Under the pieces are notes generated by a model that was not told where the DNA came from, searched no databases, and worked only from the letters and a program-made list of their open reading frames with translations. Shown here in pieces: positions 23,593 through 36,400 of a DNA stretch of 64,000 nt. The stretch is from Kalaharituber pfeilii (Eukaryota; Ascomycota; Pezizomycetes; Pezizales; Pezizaceae): NCBI GenBank assembly GCA_015179045.1, contig WHUZ01000100.1, forward strand, positions 124,001-188,000. The letters run 5' to 3'. Within the stretch, counting starts at the first letter, position 1. The number at the start of each line of letters is the position of its first letter. The position numbers and the translations under genes were made by a program.

Positions 23593-24180
23593 AGTCTGAT
23601 AGGAGGCGGAGGCGGAGAGGGAAGGGGGGATGTCAGGGAGAGGGGGTTAGGAGTTGGGGGTTAGAGAAAAAAATGCACTGCGGACAGGAAAGGTTTATTG
23701 CAGATAACATCATCCATGAAGGCAGTCATATACTTTTATCTTTCGAATAGCATAAGGAAAAAGCACAGGAGCTGTAATCGATTCTTTCTCATTTTACAAA
23801 GAAGTATTTAGTACTCCTTATTTCTGAAAAATCTTTCAACGAGTTGTCAGCATTTTTTTCAATCACTCCATCTACGCATTTATACATTGCCATCCCCCAT
23901 CCATATATTCACTCCCTACCCCCATACACGCACTCAATGTCGTCGTTGGTCAAATCCACCACCACCGACCCACAAGTACCGGCCCTCTCGCGAGTAAGGT
24001 TTTCGCTAAGCTACAAATGTGTTGCTATATATATTAATGTATATATAATATAAGTATATGTATTCCGAATTATCTTTTGTTCCTGACACGAAACCCCTTA
24101 ATTCCAAAATTGATTGAACCTAAACTTGTTGCTAGGGTACGAAGTTATATAGATTAAATGGCACAGGTTACATATATATA

Positions 24181-24976
24181 CAGTCAGACCTTGCTAATAA
24201 TGAATACATAAAATTCGGCCCTTGGTTTTCACTATAGCAAGGTTTTCAGTATAGAAAATTGTGGAAAATTAGTCATATAGTCTTGGCAGCTGAGTTCGTG
24301 AGCCTTGCTTGAGCTTGGCTACTAATTAAGACTTACTAGTAATGGAAATAGCCACATTAAGAAATCAATTCGTTTGGGACGGTGGTGGTAGTGATGATTA
24401 GGAATGGAAATAGAAATATAAGGAGCAGTGATAGTGGGAGAAGAATATAAATCAAAAGTAAATCAATAGTATAGTAACCCGTAAAAGGTCTTGGGGATTA
24501 GGCTTGCATGATACACTTGCCCCAATATTGCCCAATCCCCAAGACGCTTCACAAGTCACTGTAGATTGACTTCCGTGATCAGAGTCCTAACAGTCGAGAT
24601 ATCTACTAGCCAATGGCGACAATTATACCAGCAATATACTCAGAAGCAACAGACACTCACAACTTGGTTTAAACCAACCTCTAGTGCTTAGCGACATAGT
24701 TGCTGTTTTCTGGGCTGCTCAAGAATCACTGGTGCGCAGGAGGCAAGGCAGTAGCAGGGGGGGTTGTATGGGTTTCATGAGCATCTTTTCATTATAGCAA
24801 GAACAATTTGTATGTAGATAAAAATAACTTCCTCTAGATTTTTTTTCATTACACTATTTGGTGTGATTTCATTATAGCAAGGTCAAATTGTATGGGGATG
24901 GAAATCCGAGAGTGTGGTGTGTTCATTATAGCAAGGTTCTCACTATAGCGAGGTTCATTATAGCAAGGTCTGACTG
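24181..24976. mobile_element. Pogo/Fot-type non-autonomous transposon, 796 bp
   Basis: The ends are CAGTCAGACCTTGCTAATAA and the inverse ...AGCAAGGTCTGACTG, flanked by TA on both sides. The end motif 'CATTATAGCAAGGT' recurs at subterminal positions on both sides (around 24228, 24788, 24867, 24920-24960). There is no transposase ORF. A 90-bp MITE is nested inside. Confidence 0.9.
24472..24561. mobile_element. 90-bp MITE nested in the pogo-type element
   Basis: The inverted ends (AGTAACCCGTAAAAGGTCTT; ...AAGTCACTG) lie between TA dinucleotides (24470-24471 and 24562-24563). The same 90-bp unit occurs inverted at 53076-53165, sharing the core TTAGGCTTGCATGATACACT. Confidence 0.88.
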
Positions 24977-26737
24977 TATGTGAAAGGGTTGGTACTTGCC
25001 TTGCTTACCTACTACTTATAGGAGTTGTACACAGGTTTTACAAGTAGGTGGAGCAAATTACGGTAGTAGATTATACTTACAACCAAAATACTGTACTCTT
25101 AGATGCACCCTCCGTTCAAACACGCACACACATATTCAAACAAACACTAAGTACTCATCGCGATACTTGTATTCCAATTCAGGTTCATAACATCTCATAT
25201 CGTTATATAAGTCATGACACGTACATCCGTACATACATGCATCTGCAAATTAAAAAAGAAAACAAACACACGCATACTCACCCCTGAGAACCGCACTGGG
25301 AAGAAAACACAAATCCACGAAATGCAAATCACGGGCAATGAGACTCAAAGAAACCCCAAACACAACACAACACAACACAACCTGGGCAATACAAATTCAA
25401 AAGACAGATGACGAAGCAAAGATGAGGATGGGGAAGGGAAGAGGGGTTAGGGGGGATTAGAAACAGAATCATGCGAGGGGAGATGAGCAAAGACCGGAGG
25501 ACGTAAATATAAAGCTGAACCAACAACACTATGTACTGCGCAACAATACACAACACACAATACCGAGCAGGCGATGGACCAATATTGTGACACCAGAAAA
25601 AGCAAAGGGAAGTGATGGGAAAAGGGTAAGTAAGTAAGAGTACAGAACATCAACACAATCGGAAAAACATAAAAAGGGGATACACAAAAACACACATGCC
25701 GGTAACATGCTAAAGAAAACACCCCAAATCGATTTAACATGATAAACAAGGCTGGCGAAAAAAGACCAACAACAAGCATCACCAAGCAAACAATAGTAAT
25801 AATTTGAAGGCCAAAAGAAAAAAAAGATTAACACAACCCGCACACACCTCAACAAAGCAATCAAAACAGAAGGACTCATGACGCGATGTAACGTACTAAA
25901 ATCCCAAGCAAGCTTCATGGACCAGTGTGCTATAGCTAGAAAATTCGTTACAGACAAGCAAAAAAAGGTCATCACATGCTAAAAGGAGTGACAGATGGAC
26001 AAACGATAACCAAAGTCAAAATCCCCAATCAAATGCAGCCGGAAACGTATCCCAACAATGCAAGAGTTATGGAAACAGCGAGTCGTGGCAAGTAGAATAT
26101 AGTGGGGAACAGTAAGAATAAAAAACTATAATCATACTTCATAAAGGGACAACGGGAGGACGCAATGGAAGAAGTGGGGGGGGGGGGGGGGGGGGGGAAG
26201 AAAAAAAATGATACGAGGGGGTATCGTAAGCCGCACAACACAAGAAAAATGAAGAACGCCGAGTAAAAATATTTCGCGAGTACTGAAAAAATCGGACATC
26301 ATGAAGAGGACTGCATATTCGCAAATTGACTTCCTGTCAACAATCATTCGCGCCCGCTTCACTCGATACCGTTTCCTTCCACTCTCCAAATCTACTATCT
26401 CAATCCCCCCCAATTATGCTTCGCAAGCACACCACTCCTCAACCCCCGCCCAAACCCAGAAGGAAAATTCCGAAAATGAAAGGCTGGTGTCACCAAAATA
26501 ATGATATTAGCGTCCCAATTCCCTTTCCTCTATCCTCTCCTTTCCTGAATGTGAACGAGGGGAGCATGTATGTGTCGGCGGCATCTGAAAAAGATTAAAT
26601 CGTAGAATGTGTGAATGTGAGGGAAAGGCGAGAGTTATAGAAAGCGTCAGATAGCAGCATGTATCCAGGCGAAGAAACTCTCAAGGTGATCGCGTAGTCC
26701 TCCCCTTGCACCACTGTATTACCCGCATTCTCCCATC
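24977..26737. other. Low-complexity AC-rich intergenic region
   Basis: The plus strand is A/C-rich with a CAACA tandem near 25355-25380, and 26177-26198 is a run of about 22 G. Long 'ORFs' on the minus strand here are hydrophobic artefacts of T-richness. The part next to 26738 is probably the 3' region of the gene read leftwards from 28135. No gene is recognised. Confidence 0.5.
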
Positions 26738-28135
26738 TTAAGCACCAACACTCACCCATCCCCCCCCATACACATGCGGTCCATGATGTGAATGCACCGC
26801 GGTGCCATGCCCACCCCCCCTCAAACTCCTCCCCCTAATATCCTCTACCCCCTTCGCCCTTCTCAACTTCTTCTCCCGTCCATGACCTCCTGTACTCGGC
26901 TCCCTATTCCTCTTCGCCGACTTGCTCCCACTGGGACTGCTACTCCCATACCCACTACCAAGGTCTGGATACCAATAGTACATGCCGTCAGCCCCTATGA
27001 CATAGCTCCCCGCTGCGGCGGTAGTCCCCCGGTGATGATGCTTATATACCGGCGGCGGTTGCGACGGCCCCCTAGCTTGGTAGTAATATCCGTAGTAGTA
27101 ATCTGGCGGTGCCTCGGTTGTTGCTGTTCTTCCCCTACTGTCCTGCTTCCCCTTTGACGTTGATGACAATTTTCCACCTGAGCTCTTCGGACTCCGCCGT
27201 CCTAATGACGCAAGTGCAGGGATGGTCTCTGTACCTAAGTAGTACGCTGACTCCGGGGCTGCCTGATAGGCCGGGGGATATTGGGGGTATGTGTATGCGT
27301 ATGTATAGGCCTGCTGTCCCGACCCACTTGCTTCACCACTGCGAGATTTCGACGAAGACGCTGTTGCATGACCATGCCTTCGCGTTCTTGATGACGACCC
27401 TGTATAGATCTTGGATGTTGACGATCCCATCGTATCGCTGACCTCTCTGCCGCTACTACTACTCCCGCTGCTTACACTCCCGAACTGCGCCCTGATAGAC
27501 TCCTCTGGCGAAGCCGGTGGAGGGGGTGATCGCGCTCTTCCCTTTTGCTTAGACCTTGGTCGAGGCGACGGCGGTATCTCTGTCGGCTGTGCGACGAATC
27601 TTACCCTCTTCCCTTTCTTGCGCAGACGTTGGGCGTATTGGCGGATGTATTCTGCGAAAGTTCTGCGTGGAGGTTTATATTGGTACGGTTGTTGCGCTGC
27701 TCCTGTTGTGGGGTTTGGATAATGATTGTATTGTTGGTATGGGTATCGATAAGGATGAGTCTTCTTCTTATCCTGCTGATTTTCAAGCTCTTGCTCAGTC
27801 TCCCACTCTCTTGATGAGTTGTTTCCTGGCGTGGTAGTCCCCGAAGGTGGCGATGAGTAATAGGCACTACCGCCTCCGCCGCCACTACTCCTCCCCCGTC
27901 GTAATGACTCCTTTCTCCGAGACGGATTGTATATAAAGTACTGTGGGACTGTAATTGTCGGTGTTGGTGCTCGCTCTGACCTATATCTCCTTCTATTGGA
28001 ACCAGAAACGTTAACATATGCGCTTGTATGCCATGCAGAAGAGTTCCGTGGGGGCGGAGAAGGTGGAGTTGCATTGTAGTAGTAGTAGGCAGTCGAACCA
28101 CCCCCACTACCCCCACCCCGATTGCGATAATCCAT
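26738..28135 (-). CDS. Tyr/Gly/Ser-rich disordered protein, unknown
   Basis: A frame of 465 residues starts at MDYRNRGGGSGGGSTAYYYY (ATG at 28135). An in-frame ATG lies further up at 28270, but a good intron (GTAAGC donor near 28250, CACAG acceptor near 28215) lies between, so the downstream ATG is preferred. Composition is the main feature: Tyr/Gly/Ser/Pro tracts, YTYAYTYPQYPPAYQAAPES, a basic block RQYAQRLRKKGKRVRF about a third of the way in, and KSAKRNREPSTGGHGREKKL near the C-terminus. These resemble nuclear or RNA-granule proteins with prion-like composition, but no domain is identifiable. It runs towards the gene at 21796-23592. Confidence 0.65.
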   Translation of the reverse strand: MDYRNRGGGSGGGSTAYYYYNATPPSPPPRNSSAWHTSAYVNVSGSNRRRYRSERAPTPTITVPQYFIYNPSRRKESLRRGRSSGGGGGSAYYSSPPSGTTTPGNNSSREWETEQELENQQDKKKTHPYRYPYQQYNHYPNPTTGAAQQPYQYKPPRRTFAEYIRQYAQRLRKKGKRVRFVAQPTEIPPSPRPRSKQKGRARSPPPPASPEESIRAQFGSVSSGSSSSGREVSDTMGSSTSKIYTGSSSRTRRHGHATASSSKSRSGEASGSGQQAYTYAYTYPQYPPAYQAAPESAYYLGTETIPALASLGRRSPKSSGGKLSSTSKGKQDSRGRTATTEAPPDYYYGYYYQARGPSQPPPVYKHHHRGTTAAAGSYVIGADGMYYWYPDLGSGYGSSSPSGSKSAKRNREPSTGGHGREKKLRRAKGVEDIRGRSLRGGGHGTAVHSHHGPHVYGGGWVSVGA

Positions 28136-31100
28136 AGTTTGACTGGGTATATTCAATAAACAGGTAGATGTTATGTGGAATACGATAGGAGTATCCGGAA
28201 GGAAGAATAATTCTGTGACGGCAAAATGGGACCAAGAAATAGGAGAGCTTACCAGATGGAGGTGAAGCACAGGTAGCTAAATACCAATCAGTTATTTCAC
28301 TTCTTGCAATCACTTGTTCGTTCTTGTTCGTACTAGACACTGTGAACAGGTCAGATGCAACGTTCCCTCTCACGCTCAAACATATAAAACTGGAAACAAA
28401 AACCAGGAACACGGCTTCACTAGAAAAGCAAAGCTAAAGCTTTGTAAATAGAAGCAGTGGGAATATGACGCAGAGCCTAGGAAGCAGCTGGTCCGCACTG
28501 AATGATATATCATCATACTCCGCGCATGTGATACCATATATCAGACTCATACCCTCTTCTTTGCTCATTCAACCAGCTAATCTCCCAACAAAACTCCCCT
28601 TATATCTCCGAGATGCAGATCTAGCATGCATAGCCCCGCAACCCCCTGCATACAGCAAGTGAGGCTAAATGACAAGAATGAGGAAACAAAGAGCGGGCAC
28701 GCGTACCTGCTTTAGTCCCCTGCAAGTTTACCTGGTACCGAGATCGATCTCAATAGTCTACTTAACGGCTGTCCAGTATGTCGTGCGCATACGGCTGTGC
28801 AGCGGGAGCAAGCGTGAGGGTGACTGCTCTATTTATGAACGTATGACTTTTGACGAGGAACAGCTGTGCACAAGATCTGTAGTTGGAAGGTCACTCTCAA
28901 GTGTCAGTGCCACCGCATCAAAGAAATGATGTCCAAATGAGCAAGAAACCAATAAAAGGGAATTAATGACCATGCGGGAGAGCTGACTTTATTTTATTTT
29001 ATTTTATTTTATTTTTTTCTTTGGTCCGATTCCACCTGAAGCCTCAGCTGGGCTCCAGGACCACAGCTGCCTTAATTCGTGGCAAACAGGAAGCAAAAAC
29101 AATATTGAAAAAATAAACCAAAGGGCGTGGCTAGGAACCAAATAGATTCAGCTTCAAGCGCAAACTTTCGACACCGTCACCGTCTATGACTTATAATAAA
29201 AAGCCCATGTGCAGCCCATGTGCATTTTCGAGGTCCCGCGCACTACTCTACAGCCCCTCCCCCACCCTTGCGGAGGCAGGGAAGGTGGGGTTGGCATGCA
29301 ATAGCGGTAGGCAGGCAGATCTCATGCCACTCTTCAACCCCGGATCACTGACTAGTGGTTTCCCTTACCTCTCAGGCACACACACTCTCTCTCCCCCCTC
29401 CCCCAGCTAAACCCAGCACATGCACTGTGCACACACACACACACACCCGCTGCACGCACAAAAAGCAAACCTCCCGCAGACCCTTCAGGAAGCAGCACGG
29501 TAAACGGTGAGTTCGATTCAGAGCTTGCTTGCTTATGCTTTCAGGCACACTCTAGCGTGGTGATGTAGGGCTGCGTATCCACGGGCAAAAGAGGGCTCGC
29601 AGCTAACTATCCTAACTGAAAGGAGTACTAAGTAGTTTCCTTTATATTCGTCGTGGACTTTGTCGACGACAAAGGGGGGGGGGAGGGGTCTGCTGCTGCT
29701 TAGCAGTGGCAAACAGTTGTGTCGCACTTTTGTGAACCAAATATTTTCGCACTTAAGTTAGGTGGTCTAGTGTCGCCTTGGTCTGCGCTCGCCGTCGCAG
29801 AGCTCCGATGAGATGATGTCCACTGCGCCACTAAAAGTAAAGAATATTAATAGCAGAGTCGCCGTAGCGAGAAGATAGTGGCTTCTCGGACCTGGGCCTG
29901 CCCCGCGGTCTATGAGGCGTACGGCTGATATTATGGATTGCGCCGTGTATAATCTGATGATGACGCGAGACTGCTCTGTAATTGTGAGCCACGGTCAGAG
30001 TTTATTAGCTACCTTAGTTTAGGATTCTCCGTCGCAGAATTGCAATCGACGAATAAACCTGAACCCAATAGACCTCGATGCTAATGCCCCTGCCAGGTCC
30101 ACACTAGCGATCATGTCATGTCCACTTTCAGGTTCCTCCCGTTTTGCGTGCTTGCTTTATCGATAGCAGGCGGTATGATGAAAACAATAAATGAGGTGCG
30201 TATTGCAGGGGGATGTCCATGGGATGGGTGGGGGAAGAGGAGGAGAGGAGAGCATACTGTACCGGTGTGGGTGTGGGTGTGGGAGCCAGAGAGGGAGGGG
30301 TAGAGGCGGGCTAAACCAGATGAAGGGGGAGAAAGGGTAGCAAAAGACCGATAGCTAACGTGTCTGAACCTAGATAAGTAACTCGCTAAACCCTATCCGT
30401 CCCATTTCCTCCTCTTCCTTCAGTTCTGAGGCGTCTCCGCCGGTAAATAGTTGATGAAAATATCAATTCAGAGTCGCTCACACTCCTCCGGCGCTTTGTA
30501 CGAAGTAGCGTTGCACGTCGTCTGTTTTGTTCGTCTCCCTACGCCAATCATTTTTCCTGCATCAAGAAACTCAATCATTGGATGGAAATGTTTTAGTAAC
30601 GGTCAGCCAGAAAGCATCGGCGACAGCGGCCTTGTGATACATTACATTTATTGTGTTGAGACGCACGCCAGACCAAATTCGAATCCAAGCAACCTCTTAC
30701 ATCAAGGCAACGCAGTTTTTTCCCACACCCGACATTACGGTGCCTAGAACTTGCGCCGGCAGTGGATCAGTAAACGTTTCTTCTGTACGTCATTCATTAA
30801 GGGCCGTCCCTCAGTGCCCGATTTATTCTCTACTCCAAACAATCTAAATTTTTTCGTTTTGTTGAAGACGTTCGCCTCGTCTTAGTGAAATTTTCGGTTT
30901 CGTCTTGCGGAATCCACCCTCATGCTCCGATTCGCTCGTTCTTGTGTAGACCTAATCTACCTCCAATTTATGGATGGAGTAAGATCAGCTCAACCATACT
31001 TCCCATACCGCCCATCCATCTTGCTAGACAGGAATTAAATTAGGGCAGACGATCTCCCCGCCCATTTCGAGATCCTTCAAGATAATCCAACCTTCATTAT

Positions 31101-33398
31101 TCGAGTGCCTCAGTTCGATTTCTCGCATTGGTATCTTAGCCTAGTTTTCAGCCTCGCGAACGAATCCCCGTTTCTATCACCTTACTTGCAGAAACCCCTC
31201 GCAGGTATTCCAGTGCCCACCCGCTTCCTCTCGCTTCCACTGGGATGTTGATGCACTTACGTTTCCAAGCGGGAGGAAGTGCTCGACATAATGATCGCCC
31301 CCGCATTGCGCATGCGTATCTCAAGCCACCAGCTGCCTTCAGGGCAGTGGTATAGTAAACAAACTCGCCAAACTCCCCACCCTCATATTGGACAAAACAG
31401 ACAGCGGTTAGCACGAGGGACAGAAATATCCTTGTCATCCGCTTCTTGGTGCGTGTGACAATGATTTGCTCAACCGACTTTAGTCCAGTGCATGTATGTT
31501 CCACGTGAGCATCAAAATTGACCAGGTCCTGCCGAGTACTGTGATTAATTTGATCATGAACCCTGTCATAGCCAATGAGATGTCACAGGACCTTGCAGCA
31601 CGAGCTTTAGTAGGCAGAACAATCCCTGTGACTCATGAAATCATTGTTGACGAAAACACAGGAAGGGGAACTCTTTCCGGTTCTCGTTTCTTGCGCAAAA
31701 GCTAGAAGGAAGAATAAACAAAAAGCTTTTCCTGACGATACGATGATGTATGTAGAAAACTCTGTTTTTTTTTCCCCTTTCCTCCACTGTGTGCTTATTT
31801 TTGGTGTGCCGGTTTGTATGGCCAGATGCAAGCGTTCGTACCTATGTTCTGCACTGCGTCGCAGCTCAGCTGGTTTGAATTCCGAGTCCCATCTGATTTT
31901 TTTCTTCGCCGCAGCGTTATTTACACTCATTTATGTTCCAAAGTAGGGAAGTGTTTTGGAAACTAGGTCCACTAATCAACCCGCCCAGTTTGCCCTGCAA
32001 TTCATAAACCTCCGCATGACATGCCGATGCCTTTTCGACATACTCTAAAGCAAGTATCGCAATTATCACTGCTTCGCGCTAAGTAGGTACCTGTAGTGCA
32101 AAAAGGCAGCCAGCTTAAGCCGTACTGCGACCATGCAACCGGCAACGGATACATCCGAGCCATGCATCGCGTAGTCTGCCTGCGTGTGTCTACTCTTGTT
32201 TCTTTTGTGTGCTAGTTCGTGAGTACGGCACATTATCACCCGTTTCGCTCGTCGCAACCTCCCCCCCGCGTCTCGGAAGGTTGCCTCAAAGCATCCACTC
32301 GATACTAACGAAGCCTTCGCTCTGTACCTTCAGGTGATGGTATTCCATTTGCCGGTCTCCTAAACAAGCCAGCGAAGAGGTTAGCAGAGCTTTTCGATGC
32401 TCTTTGGTAAAGCAGAACTAATTACTTCCGCCATACCTGGACATGCAATTACCCCTCCCCGCTCCCCCCTCTCACCTTGCCCTTGCCTCCCAACCTCCAC
32501 TCCCTCTCTGGAGAAGCGGTCAATGCTAGCACTCCGGAGAGATGTGCATATGTCGGGCACTGGCATACCTTCTTCCTTTTTTCCATTCACTTTTCTTTCT
32601 CATGATTCTTGTCTCATGCTTATACGAAGCTTGTTCACGGGTATCACCGTAAATGCAACCCCATCTTCTGCGAGATGGAAATTCACGTTCCACAGATGTC
32701 GTACTCCAGCCCTCTTTGGATATATCTTCCAATGGGGCTTCAGGGACAGTTCTTGGCAACTTGAGTGATAGCTAGAGTTGCATTTCTCACTCCACTTTTA
32801 TCAATCTCCGCAAGCGAGGCGAGGCTGCGACCTCGCACGGACAATTATTGCAGCCTCGCAGAGCTGCACCCTAGGTGGTATGGCACGAGGGAGGGGCAGG
32901 AGTTTTGATTGAGATAACCTGGGTAGAGTTATCAAAGGTGTGGGCCAAGATCGACATAAGGCAAATTCTAAGTTGCCCCAGGCTGGACCAGACTTTGGTA
33001 ATTTTTCTTTTTTTCCCCCTCTGCCTAGGAATCTTCTCTTGGTTCTTTCCTGGGCCGAGTTGCGAGCAGAGGATGGTATCGTATCCAACAAAGGCGGGGT
33101 TTTCCTGAGACTTCCTCCTTGAAATTCAAGAGGCGCCGAGCTGAACACTGCATTAGGTTTCCATGAGGCTGACAGTGAGGGGTTTTGGTCGGCGGAGAGT
33201 GAGAATGAGATCAAGTGGGTTGGAGGATGGAGAAGAGGAGAGGCGAAGAGGAGTAGAGTTGCAGAAGAAGCTGGGAAGGTCGGGTTGGGTATCACTGCAT
33301 TCCAATGCTTCCTCGATCAGAAAGGGTTCTTCCAACTGGAATTCCCCGATTAGGTGTTTGTGCGCAACTTACATAAGCACTTATGTCACACCCTTCTG
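28136..33398. other. Long intergenic region, no gene recognised
   Basis: 28136-28450 is the leader and promoter of the preceding gene. Beyond it lie scattered CT-rich tracts, CA repeats near 29430-29446, a G-run near 29670 and GC-rich patches, but no ORF with recognisable motifs or convincing splicing. Small spliced genes or ncRNAs could be missed. Confidence 0.45.
28986..29018. repeat. (ATTTT)n microsatellite
   Basis: About six units of TTTTA follow one another, ending in a T-run. There is no LINE tail beside it, so it is not counted as a poly(A) remnant. Confidence 0.85.
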
Positions 33399-33495
33399 TG
33401 AGTACTTGGCTGTAGTCTCATGCCAAGACTCTCTGGCTGCTATGATAAAAGCTAACCTTGGCATGAGACTACGAAGGCTGCGACTACGGAGTACT
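33399..33495. repeat. Imperfect inverted repeat (possible MITE)
   Basis: TAGTCTCATGCCAAG (33414-33428) and its complement (33457-33471) lie about 28 bp apart. Outside them GAGTACT (33399) is matched by AGTACTC (about 33489), with a 17-bp insertion in the right arm. Confidence 0.5.
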
Positions 33496-33499
33496 CGAG

Positions 33500-36400
33500 A
33501 TATTTTTCAAAGTAGATTTTATCGCCCATTTACCGCAATACATATCAATATTCAACGAATATCTTAGATAAAAATAAAATACAAGATGGTTTTCCACACA
33601 AACAACACTATTAACGAAAACCCAACTTGTAGTGGGCAGCTATCAACCCAATTGAACGCCGGGATTTCATAGTTCAGACCTTTAACTGATTTTAATTTCC
33701 CAGTAAAGCGACAACGGAAGTTTCAATACAATCTACTTTGAATCTGTTCTCGTGCCCAGACTCTCTTTGAATCCCTTTATTGAAACGAACGGGAAGTGAA
33801 TCCACTTAATAGAGTATACAGCAGCAACACAATACATAAACGGTGGCACGTGCTAGTCTGGTCAGCAAGATAGTAGTAGAGTACTTGCTTAGTATGGCAG
33901 TCCCTTGCCCCGGCAGTAATTTTAATTCCATGAAAGAGCTGATTGTACTGCATCATTACTGTAACGTAAATTTGGCGAGAGCCTTCGAACATTCCTCATC
34001 CATCTACATCCGAGATTCCTGATATTGTGGTGAGTGGTCATGATGTGATTGTCATTTAACATGCAGCAACCCCGGTTCTTGCAGGCGCATGCAGAGCGCA
34101 AGAGCTATTAACCCTTCCATGTGCTTAGCGAAAGGTATCGAATTACAGAGCTTAGGCGCCTACATATGCGCATGCGCCATGCGGCCCTCACATCTAGGTA
34201 GTCTCGTGCCACACATCCAGGCTGCACGGGAGTACTAGTTTGCATCTGTGATTTGAGACGGCTCATCTGTCATGTCGCCCATCATCTGCGCTCACCTATT
34301 GTACCTAAGCTGAGCCTTGCATGCGAAAGAGGAAGGTGGAGCTGCCGCATGGTGCAGTATCCGCTATAATGTCCATATTCATTGCTAATATACTAATATT
34401 TTGAAATTTGTATTTATTATTGAACGAAGATCTGGGTTTAGCTACTATAGAAGATTGTGCGAGACTAAGTGTATCCATTTGAATAACTGGAAAGGCAGAA
34501 TAATACTCGTAGTATTAATAGTTATTAATATTCAGGATCACAACGTCGCGACTCTCCGCGAGGCTCACTCCTAGGTCAAGGCTTATGAGGCTCGATCCTA
34601 CTGGCTGCCTCCTACTGTAGTGCCTCTTGAGTAGGTTCCTGACATCAGCCCAATTCTAGAAGAACTCAGCTAATACTCCACCGCCTACGCGCCCGCTGAT
34701 GACTGTATGCACTAAGCAGTAAGATCAAGTTCAGCGCGTTTGGCTTAAGCGTAAGTTCGCCTGACCGCGGGAGCGGACATTTTCTAGGCTGCTAGTTGCC
34801 GCTCTGTAGGGCTGAATATGCAAAAGGCTTCTTATCAAGCTCTGGACATATTTCAGTTTTTCTTTGTTTCTTATTTCCTTTATCAAGCTGAACTAGTTAG
34901 GCGATACGTATATGTGGGTACATAGATTAGCAGAGACCACAAGACTAGTATCCTGCAAATACCAAGTTTGACTTTAAAGAGGGATCAGGTATATCCTAAA
35001 CCTAATGGGAGCAGGTAGTGACCCGGCATCAAGAACGTCTACGAGAGAATACGCATGTTTACATCATTACTCAAATATCCAGCGCAAGTAAATGAGCATA
35101 CGTACGAAAAATTTATATACAATCTCAGCACCATATCTATGCAATAAACATGCATTGAGCTGATTTGCAGACTGGGATGAGCTGAGCTCAAGCTCAACTA
35201 TAATTTTTACAACCGGAGTGCTCGATAAGTTCCCCTCAGGTTTGTGGGGCAATGATGCGAAGTGCGTCGGCAAATTTTATTGGCGGAATCCTTTTTTGTT
35301 GAACTGATATTTTGGATAAGTACCGGTATAAGGTTTGCCCCTAAAATGAAGACCGGTCAAAAGAGCCTTCTTTTCTATTCCAGTGGCGTAACCTAAACTA
35401 GTACCTAGGTCAACCGGTCCGCGGGCGAGAGATTAAAGGTTTTCCCACCTTACTCACTAGACAATTCCAGTCTCAAAACGCCATGTGAAAGCAACCTATT
35501 AGAAAGTAACGTTCTAGTAGGTGCTGGTAACTTATGATACTTGCAGCGCTGAGACTAACAGTGCCACAAGTAGTAACAATGACTCAATTCAACTCGTGGC
35601 CATGAGCTATGTCTAGTTCGGGCCAAAACACGAAGCATGTTACTTGTAACTTGTCTTATTTATGTCAAGTGCACATGACATTGTACGTCACCAGGGTTTA
35701 CACGTGATAAGAGTGGATCAATAAGATAAGCAAGCTAAGGGTAACTTGCGTAGTCTGAATCTAAACCTAAGTGAGATGATGCGGTAACGGTCACGAGCGA
35801 TTCACGGTTCGGTTTAATAATAGGTTTTAAGTGTTACTTAATCGTGGATTTATGTACCTGTGTGGCCCAACATGCCAGGGGGAAAGTTATAGAAAGGATA
35901 CCTAATATGTAGTAGTGTCATAATAAATGCCTGTCGGTCTGGAGCGAGCGCCCGATCAATTGCGATCTCTCCGAAAAAAAGTAAAAAATAAAAAAAGAGG
36001 AAATGTATTTTTTTACATTGCCATCGGACACCGGTTGTTCTATTGCTCCACTTGCAATTCATAATACCAGCAGCAGCTCTTATAATTTGTGTCAAATATG
36101 GAACCTATGAAAATGACATCCATGCGCGGTAAATGTACATCAAAGTCTTCACATCCAATTTGAATAGAGGGATGGTACAAAGTATTTGTTTCATGCAAGG
36201 GGTGGTGCTAATAGATGAATCGATTCATATTCTGAGTACATATGTTTGCATGCGCAAGTGCGGAACAATATATCGTTATTTTGTTACTTAGTTATGGGTA
36301 GCATCATTGAACCCTGAATTTCTTCCGTGGGAAGTCGATGAAGATATGCGGCAAGATACATCCTGAATGCATACATGTACCTTTGTGTTCTGCCCCAAAC

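Noticed and set aside
25529..25975. 148-residue hydrophobic ORF on the minus strand
   Set aside because: Same reason: a T-rich stretch translated by chance, with overlapping open frames beside it.
32801..33295. 164-residue minus-strand ORF
   Set aside because: No motif, overlapping plus-strand frames of equal quality, and no plausible promoter or splice pattern.
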